The notes beneath the pieces were generated by a model, which had not been told where the DNA came from, ran no database searches, and was given only the letters and a program-made list of their open reading frames with translations. The translations under genes were made by a program, and so were the position numbers. Below are positions 56,495-64,000 of a stretch of DNA of 64,000 nucleotides, piece by piece. Every line of letters begins with the position of its first letter. Within the stretch, counting starts at the first letter, position 1. This DNA is from Cadophora sp. MPI-SDFR-AT-0126 (Eukaryota; Ascomycota; Leotiomycetes; Helotiales; Ploettnerulaceae): the NCBI GenBank assembly GCA_020747065.1, contig JAGMVK010000008.1, positions 434,001 to 498,000 of the forward strand, read 5' to 3'.

Positions 56495-58154
56495 TCAACC
56501 AATACAGATATTTATTTTGCGCTTCTTCATAACCATCTCCAATCCATAAGGACCATACGCATAATCATTTGGATCTTCCCAAAGCCAATCCAGCAGGTTC
56601 ATGACGCACGATAGAGACTGCATCTCATATTGCGAAGTTGTGAGTATCGTGCGGAGATACTGTCGATGGTCTGGCTCCACCATACATGAGCCTATAATTG
56701 TCAATGGCCAGAGCATAGTCGTCGCGATGGCTGGCTCGCAAGTGCGTCCATTCTCGTCAAGCGTGAGCCACTCAAGCATCTGCCCAAATACAGGGACAAC
56801 CGCGTCAATCACATCATTCACAGATGATCTCAGCAAGGGATCTGTGACTCGAGGACCGTAGAAAGTGGTGTGTAGAAATATCAGAAGTGCTCTTCGGTAG
56901 ATCTCAGCGGCTGCAAGCAAGTCGCCGGGATATTGAAGGCCGTTCCTGAGAGGTGGTCTCCATGCCGATATCTTACCCTCCAAGACGACATAGTGGTATG
57001 CGCCACGGGAGGATGAGAATACACCGAGCTTATCCTTATGGCACTCAACACCGAGTTCGCAGATGCGAGGGATCAGCTCAAACAATTCGTGTGCGCAACC
57101 GAACATGACCCCGAAGCCTAGAAAAATAGAGGATTTAGCCTTGGCACAGCTGAGATATTTTGGGGAGAGGATTAGGAAAAGTCCCCATAAAGTTCTGGAT
57201 GACTGGGAAAGGAAAGGATTGGGTTTGCCTTGTACATACTGCTTGATCCCTCAAGGGAATTAAGCGAAAACATAAATGGATCAAAGGAGATCAGCCGAGC
57301 TTCGGATTCTAGGTTGAGAGTGACATTGTTGATTAATGCCAGATAGGTATATAGCTCGAGAAGAAAGCCTCGTATATCGCTATCACTCTTCTTGGTAAAT
57401 TCTTTGGCAAGTGAGAGGGCAAAGTGACGACTGGCACGGAGGTGATGGAAGACCGCCCCGTGAAAATTTCCCGCGATGATCTAGGTGCTCCTTCAGCTCA
57501 ATGTGCCGCCACCAAGCCTGTACAACAACTTACCTCCACATGCGAGAGCAATAAACATGTGACTAATAATCTTGCTGTATCGGCATGATCGGTGACAGCT
57601 GTCTTTGTAAGCTCATGCTTGAGTCCTCTTACAGCCAGGCCGTAGTGGATCCAAGTGCTAGAGGTCACGTCCACGGAGTTGTTGCCATTTATCATATGAG
57701 CTCCACTCAAAGCTAGAACACTGTGCATCACAAGGCTATCTCCTTCCGCAAGTGGCAAGATGCACGCAACGAATGGGTTATCGGGCCCCGTGATACCCCC
57801 CAATTTTCCGGCAGTTTTACCGCGGTAGTGGTCAAAGAGTAAACGCGATGCCGGTTTCGCTAGCCATGGGGTTCCAGGTGCTCTATAGACATGAAATGAT
57901 GTGTCTCTTCTGGTGGCTTTTGCCCGCAAAGTTGCTTGATTTTGCTCAGGCGAAGCCACTTCTGTTTCCGATTTTTCAACATCAGTGGTGCTGGCGAAAG
58001 AGCAGATCAAGCCATTCCTGATGCATCCCAGACATTCTGGTTTAGTCTCATCACACTTCTTACGCCTCAATCTGCAGCAGAGACATCCTGTTGTAGTCCG
58101 AGGGGCTGGACGGCGCTTTCGCGGAACAGCTGAGAGATGTGATGTAGCCGTCAT
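56495..58154 (-). CDS. Zn(II)2Cys6 transcription factor (fungal_trans_2 type), 494 aa
   Basis: Exons 57534-58154, 57240-57480 and 56495-57117 join to 1485 nt. The binuclear zinc cluster lies near residues 24-54 (GCLCCRLRRKKCDETKPECL, then GCIRNGLICSF) with all six Cys. A basic stretch before it (PRKRRPAP) helps DNA binding or nuclear import. The rest matches the Fungal_trans_2 effector region: FDHYRGKTAG, LALSGAHMIN, IIAGNFHGAVFHHLRASRHF and MFGCAHELFELIPRICELG. Splice donors are GTAAGT and GTATGT; the first intron ends ACCTAG. The frame is open further upstream (to 58355), but MTATSHL is the better start. It is divergent from the acyl-CoA ligase gene 1.27 kb away, a possible target. Confidence 0.88.
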
Positions 58155-59427
58155 TTCGTCCTGTTTCGCAAGCTTCTCTAAATCTCTGGTGGCTGTTGTC
58201 TGTGAAGGAGGGGTATACAAAGCGGGGCATGAGTACGAAAAAATGGAGTAACGAAGCTTTTGCAAAATGTATTGCGATGCCGTGCCAATATAAACGCGCT
58301 TATCCCCATAGTCAGCACTGCCACAAACCCTGTTACGCCCTTTACTAGGAGCCAAGAAGTCTTGTGCTGACTCAGAACGTTGGCTTGTTTCTCACTAGGC
58401 CAAGCTTTGAAATGTCTTGTCCTTCCACTTTACCACTGAAGGAATATGCAGTGCGATAAGAGTTGACGCGCTTATCTCTGTGCTTACATCAGAGAGCGGA
58501 TTTGGCCTTTTGTTTGATTTTTTGACTCGCTTGTGGAAAAGGGGTAGCGAACCGAGAGGGAGGCAAAACAGAAGCCAACGTTGCTAAATTGTGGAAAATC
58601 ATGCGCCTTCAACTGTTGAGTCCGGTCAGTTTTCTGTTGGTCAAATATAGAATACGAGGAGACTTTAAGTGAAAAAATTTATCTCATATGTGTTTAAGTG
58701 ACGATTGTAGATCAACAGAAGATGCTCGCTGTCTTGGTATGCCCGACCGTCGGAGCCAATCACTGGTGTCTGCATGGCCATCGGACGGGCATCTACTTAT
58801 ACGCCCTCAGTTCGCAAAAACGTGAAACCTCAGCGAGAGTAGATTTTGTCTGCCCGGAACATTGCAGTTACTATTTCTCATCGATTTGAACTTTATATTG
58901 CCTCGGCAAATTGTTGATTTTCGATATCGAGCTGAGACGGGCCGTGGACCGTCCCCGCTTTTCTGTAGTGGAATATCGCACTCGGCACAATCCTACTTTA
59001 TGCAGCGTGCAACGAGGATTTTTCACATCTTACTGTGACGATCTTGGAATCATGTTAGCTGTCTTTCGGCGCAAATTCGTTGTACGGTCGAACTACCTGA
59101 TGAAATGCTCCAAAATCAAGTTCACTTCCTAAATCGGACGAGATCCCGAACCAAGTTCTTGGGAGTATCTGGTGATGGCACCAATGTACCCCGCACAGCA
59201 TTGCTGTGGGGAACACGGGGGAGCGGCAACGCCAAACTAGTTTATAACTTATTGACCAATGGAAATCTCAAGCATCTTCCAGAGCGACTTTATTATTCTG
59301 CTGTAAAACCAAAATTGACGGAGTGAAGACTTATCAAGAACCGGAATACTTTTCGAGGAGTCTCATCTAATCTTTAGGTTGAGAATCAACTGCAACAGCG
59401 GGAAGCATCGGGGACAGGTTTTACATC
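58155..59427. promoter_or_regulatory. Divergent region between the Zn(II)2Cys6 gene and the acyl-CoA ligase gene
   Basis: No gene is supported. An inverted CGG pair, CGG-N8-CCG at 59135-59148, has the form of a Zn(II)2Cys6 site and lies 280 bases before the ligase start. Binding by the neighbouring factor is a guess. Confidence 0.3.
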
Positions 59428-61334
59428 ATGGCTCATTTCACAAAATCTCAGTTGGAAAAGCCGGAGGACTTCAATTTCGCCAGAGATGTAGTCGATTACT
59501 GGGCAGCTAAGAATCCGGGCTCAACAGCTATGTACTGGGTATCTCAAGACTTGTCCGAGATGAGAATGTTGAAGTACAGCTATTTCGGACGACAGTCACA
59601 TCGAATCGCCGTTCTACTTCAGAAGCTTGGTTTGTCACCAGGGGATAGGCTGGTGATGATTCTTCCTCGGATGCCAGCTTGGTGAGCATTGCATTTCTCG
59701 GTTTATTTGAATTTCCCCTGTTGATAATCCCAGGTGGGAGATAGCACTCGCCTCCATTCGCAGCGGAATCGTGATCTGTCCTGCGACGACTTTACTTGTG
59801 GCCAAAGATATCGAGTTTCGATGTAAACTGACCGGTGCGACTGCATTCTTCGGCGACAAATCCAGCGTGGAGAAATTTATGAAAGTCAAAGCGAACTACC
59901 CGACTGTCAAGATTGTGGTTCAGGTTGACGAGACCTCGAAGGCTGGCGACTCCGGTGTTATTGACTACTATCAGCGTCTTGAATTGATTCAAGAATCGGC
60001 TAGCTTTGAAAGTCCTCGTTTGAAAATAAGCGACCCGTCTCTGATCTATTTCACGTCTGGAACGTCGGGCCCGCCCAAGATGGTGCAGCATAACCAGATT
60101 TCATACCCCCTAGGTATGTGCTGTGTATACATCCATAAGATCATTATCTAATTCAAACAGCACACACTCTGACCGGCAAACACTGGCTACAGCTCAGCCC
60201 CGGGAAAATATACTGGAACTTATCCGAACAAGGTAAGTAACATGCCATTGTAACTCAGACTCAATATTAATCGTTTTTCTACTTCGCAGGCTGGGCAAAA
60301 GCCGCCTGGTCCTTCTTCGGAGCCTGGAACTGCGGTGCCACACTCTTCGTCCACGACGACCGCACTGCATTCGATCCCCTCCGCCTCCTCCACATCCTAC
60401 ACACATACCCCATCACGACACTCTGTGCACCACCAACAGCATATCGACAACTAGTTCTTCAGGAGAGCAAAAACTTTCTCAAAGAGAACCCACCAAAAGC
60501 ACTGTCTCACTGTACCGGTGCGGGAGAGCCGTTGAATGCAGGTGTAATTGACGAATGGCAGAAGATGACTGGGTTGGAGATCTTCGATGGATATGGACAG
60601 ACGGAAACGGTGCTAACATGTGGAAATTTTGCTGGGACAGCTATTAGGCCTGGATCGATGGGAAAACCGACGCCGGGAGTGCCGCTGAAGATAATCTCAC
60701 CGGATGGTAAGGAGTGTGAATCAGATGATGGGGGGGATCTTGCAATTATGGTGAATGAAATCGCGGACGCGAAATCTGGGGAGTTCTTCGGTCTGTTCGA
60801 TGGATACATTCGACCGGATGGGAGTCTGGATAAGAGAATAAAAGACCTCGGTGGAAAGCAATGGTATCTGACAGGTGATAGGGCGACGAGGGATGAGGAT
60901 GGGTATTACTGGTTTGTGGGAAGGGCTGATGATGTTATCAATTCTGCTGGGTACAGAATAGGTATAATTTGCTCTGCACTACCAAGATGAATATGAAATT
61001 AACTTGTGCGGCAGGCCCCTTTGAAGTCGAGTCAACATTGAAACTGCACCCCGGAGTTGCCGAATCAGCCGTTGTTTCTTCGCCCGACGAGTCGCGAGGA
61101 GAAGTGGTCAAGGCATTTGTCGTTCTCACGTCCGAGTACAAGGGCAGCAAAGACGATGACGAAATAATCAAAGAGCTGCAGGAAATCTGCAAGGAAAATG
61201 CTGCGCCTTACAAATATCCACGGAAGATCCAGCTCGTCGAACCGGATTTTCTACCGAAGACGATTAGCGGGAAGATCAAGAGGAACGAGTTGAAAGCTGC
61301 AGAGTGGAAGAAAGGAAGGGACTCTAAGCTTTGA
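59428..61334 (+). CDS. Medium-chain acyl-CoA ligase (AMP-binding, ACSM/acetyl-CoA-synthetase-like), 565 aa
   Basis: Five exons join in frame to 1698 nt: 59428-59681, 59734-60113, 60161-60232, 60290-60961, 61015-61334. The AMP-binding signature is [12 protein letters not shown] (the usual Thr/Lys-containing loop). [30 protein letters not shown] (hinge Asp) and the C-terminal [13 protein letters not shown] with the catalytic Lys follow. The closest known group is the medium-chain (ACSM-like) ligases: [17 protein letters not shown] and CTGAGEPLN are typical. It activates a short or medium-chain carboxylic acid with ATP to acyl-AMP and then acyl-CoA. No clear SKL peroxisomal signal: the protein ends DSKL, a near match that might work as a PTS1. 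All introns are canonical and phase-consistent. Confidence 0.92.
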
Positions 61335-61669
61335 TGAGGAGATCTATTTGGGGGGGGGATCGAAGTACAAGAAGTTTCGGGAGATTCTGAGGATACATCT
61401 TGAGGAAAAGGAATTACCCGGTACTACGAATCTTGCCATGTGCAGTGATGACCTCTATGGAAGGCTGGGTTTCGCTTCAAAGCCATGCAGTCATTGTGGT
61501 ATAGTGAAGTCGCCGACAAAGTGGGAATACGGCTGAGGGAACCAACCGATAATCCTGTCAGCACTTTACTTGCGGCGAGAAAATAGTGAGATTGAGGTCA
61601 AAAATTCGAGGTCGCCCTGGAATTGATTCAACTATTATATGCACAAACACTTGATGAGATACAGAAATC

Positions 61670-63233
61670 CTACAAAGCAATGCCACCCTCTTTGCGGCCA
61701 AACAATTCCTACTCAAAAGTCAGTAAAATAAGCATTTCCACTATCAGGCTGATGACTTACCTGGACTTTAACCCTGAGATCAGTAGTGAACCAAGCCCAA
61801 GCCCCCAACATAGCAACGAGCACACCTGCGATGATGACCAGTACAACAACCAACACAGGCGAAGTCCTTGAGTCACTCTTCGATCTTCCCGGATTATTCG
61901 GCACAGGCCCAACAATACCCTTCCCATCACACCACAGTGCAAAGCTGCCCGTCCCCTGGAAATCCAAACACTTCTCCAAATTGCCCCTCTCCTTAGTTAC
62001 TTCCACGAACGAAGCCGGATTTCCAGCACAACCCTTCTTCTCGTATTTCGTGAGCAGAGCAGAAGTACCATTCGCGCATACGCCCGTCGAATAGATCTTC
62101 ATCATGTCCGTCTTCAGATCAACGCAGGTATCCGTGCTCGGATGACTGAAGAACGGGGCACGATTACCACACGCACTCTCACTCACACTTCCCTTTGCCG
62201 GTTTCGGGACCTCTGGTTCCTTGGGAGCGTTTGGATCGGGCTTCGTGACGTTGCCGAACCCTTCGCACCAGAAGGACATGCTGGAGACTTTTTCGCCATC
62301 GCCGAATGTGCCCGTGGAGAGACATTTCATGATGTCTGAGTCTTTGATGTCGATTAGGCCGTATGTTGATGAGATTTCGCCGTAGCCGCATTTGGAGTCT
62401 TCGAATCGTGCCCATTTGGCGCGGGTGCCGTTGCTGCAGACGGCGGGGGTTTTGAATTGGATACCGAAGCCGTGGATTGTCAAGCAGCGGTCGACGGGGA
62501 CGGTCATGGGTTTGTGTCCTCCGACGCGGCGACCGTTGCACTCTGGGAAGAGATGGGTGTAGACGACACCATCTGTGGGCTCTTCCAATGCAATGGGCTC
62601 ATCTTTCGGCTCGGTTTTGTCCACATCATCAAAAATGTGCAGTGGTTCTGGCGCTGGAGGAGGGACAGCGATCTGATGTCTCGTCTCTGTGCTTTCCATT
62701 TCACTCACGCGGTCCTCCATATCCTCCGTATCATCGCCACAGCGAAATATCATCGACCATTCCTTTGGCGAGTGACCTCCCCAGAGGCAGTATTCCGGGA
62801 TGCCTCTGCCACTCTCATCACTTCGGTATGCTGTCTCGCCTCTACAGCCTTGTCGGTGGTAATACGTCATGGTTGGTTTCTTCCCATCAGGACATGTAGG
62901 TGCTTCTGTGATAAGCATGTTATGGCTGAGGTAGTAGTCGCCAGAAAGGCAGACATCAGTCTCGAGCGTGATGGTATTGAACGTGCTTTCGCGGCACCCG
63001 AAGCTGAACATGGGACGGAAGCCCATCGTGGACGCGGGGAACAGCTTGATTGTTGCATTTCGAGCAGCGTCGAGGATGACCCCCGAGTTAGAACCCTCTT
63101 CTGAGACATAGGGTCGATTGTGGATAGGACGTTGTTCGGGGATGGAGGGGGAGTTGATGGGAATTTGTTGTGCTGAGGTGACAAGGCTGAGGGCCAGCGC
63201 GAGGCTGGATGTTTGAACGAGTGAGGGGTACAT
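61670..63233 (-). CDS. Secreted/type I membrane protein with three cysteine repeats, about 503 aa
   Basis: The N-terminus is a signal peptide (LVQTSSLALALSLVTSAQQ). Three copies of a module of about 75 residues follow. Each has C-L/V-x-(D/T), then C-x-(N/D)-G, then a Cys about 12-16 residues later, then Cys and a final W/F-x-C (around FRCG, FWCEG, LWCDG). A Pro/Glu-rich spacer separates modules 1 and 2. A TM helix near residue 460 (VLVVVLVIIAGVLVAMLG) ends the extracellular part. Reading straight through the last exon gives a stop at 61713. A better model splices 61709-61760 (GTAAGT...CTGAC...TAG), giving a short tail ending GRKEGGIAL and a stop at 61670. The family is uncharacterised; a cell-surface role is inferred. 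The alternative upstream Met at 63251 is less likely. Confidence 0.75.
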
Positions 63234-64000
63234 CTTGTGCAGATGCAGCAATGAACAAAACGATCGATGGAGAGTACCTATCTACAGACAGGACTTGGAG
63301 AAGAATGGAGATGGAGAGGTATTCATATCATGATTCTACGTGATGTCGTTGAAATCCTTCGTGAGTTGTCGCCCTTGCTGCGCCGCATCGAGGCCTGAAT
63401 TTGGGTGGGTCTGTTTTGTCTGAGAGTCGACTAAATAGGAAAGGAGCTCGGTGAACCAGATAGGTTGACTTTGGATTCTACGATCGACGAAAGAAACCAT
63501 AATATTGACAGGTATCATTGAGCGTGATGCATAGCAAATGGTTCAGAAGGCTGAAATTCCCTCAAGAGCGACTTATCGAAAGTCGCTGTAGCCAGAAACA
63601 TCTGTACCTTTCGTACAGTCTGTGGGCTAAAAATAGAATTGGAAGCGAAGCTGGTGAAATCGAAAGCATCTTCCACGATGCTGATAGAGAAGGCTTGGAG
63701 GAAACCAAGATTGCCTGCATCAAGTTGTATTCGAGAGATGTTATTGTTATGTTCGCTTCTTTCGAAGCATTTGTATAAGAAGTTCTATGGTACTACTGTC
63801 TGAACAGTTCTAGGATCAACATATTCTCGCCTAAATCTACCGCATACAAAGGATATCTGCCTCTCATCCAAATATTTCGCAGCAAGAATGCTTACACGGA
63901 ATTGTGGTTGATTGCATATTCCATAGTAGCTATTTTTGATATCTAGTGAGACTATTCTGATGACTTCTTCACCCCCACACAGCCCCAGCTTTCGGTAACC
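63234..64000. other. Right-end flank, no supported gene
   Basis: Upstream region of the cysteine-repeat gene. A plus-strand frame of 86 codons at 63518-63778 has no domain. Confidence 0.4.

Noticed and set aside
62457..63104. 215-codon plus-strand frame
   Set aside because: Antisense to the cysteine-repeat protein; no domain.
63518..63778. 86-codon plus-strand frame
   Set aside because: No recognisable domain, splice context or conserved motif.

Overview
The window is nuclear DNA of a filamentous ascomycete (Pezizomycotina; the class cannot be fixed from sequence alone). Genes have short 44-95 nt introns with GTRNGT-like donors and CTAAC/CTGAC branch sites. The families are typical of such fungi: Zn(II)2Cys6 regulator, PTH11-like receptor, HET-S-like HeLo protein, NACHT-ankyrin NLR, neutral trehalase. 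Gene islands of ordinary base composition alternate with very A+T-rich transposon islands whose duplicated copies differ by C-to-T and G-to-A changes, as expected from repeat-induced point mutation (RIP).

Layout. 1-1 kb: an open hAT-type transposase frame running off the left edge, preceded by subterminal repeats. 2.8-6.8 kb: a PTH11-like receptor relic, a three-exon gene of unknown function and a small P-loop sulfotransferase-like gene. 6.9-12.2 kb: a TPR-CHAT protease gene and, divergently, a gene for a possible gasdermin-like pore former. 13.8-15.2 kb: a broken Gfo/Idh/MocA oxidoreductase and a short hAT-type MITE. 15.9-22.7 kb: a nested transposon island (outer TA-flanked element, inner LTR retroelement, still younger MITE). 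23-30.6 kb: a two-TM membrane protein gene, a HET-S-like gene with two amyloid motifs, and a divergent NLR whose first exon carries the same amyloid motif; the NLR's C-terminal zinc fingers now lie behind a stop codon and a frameshift. 30.9-31.7 kb: a foldback element with the same termini as the 15.9 kb element. 32.9-44.4 kb: a TauD-type dioxygenase, a 746-residue conserved protein and a FAR-17a/AIG1-like membrane protein, with a long gene-free stretch between the last two. 46.6-53.9 kb: a retinol-saturase-like/ferredoxin-reductase fusion and a neutral trehalase fused in frame to a complete protein kinase. 55.4-63.2 kb: a small membrane protein, a Zn(II)2Cys6 factor, a medium-chain acyl-CoA ligase and a secreted or surface cysteine-repeat protein.

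Main points. (1) Two separate systems that look like regulated cell death or allorecognition flank the transposon island: TPR-CHAT with a possible gasdermin-like partner, and a HET-S/NLR amyloid-signalling pair. (2) One gene joins a GH37 trehalase to a kinase, and the trehalase has Ser where the catalytic Asp normally sits, while the RRGS phosphosite, the calcium-loop motif and all kinase catalytic residues remain. This could be a trehalose-sensing or self-phosphorylating kinase. (3) Most genes had to be assembled by hand from exons. Exon coordinates are given so that they can be tested against transcripts.
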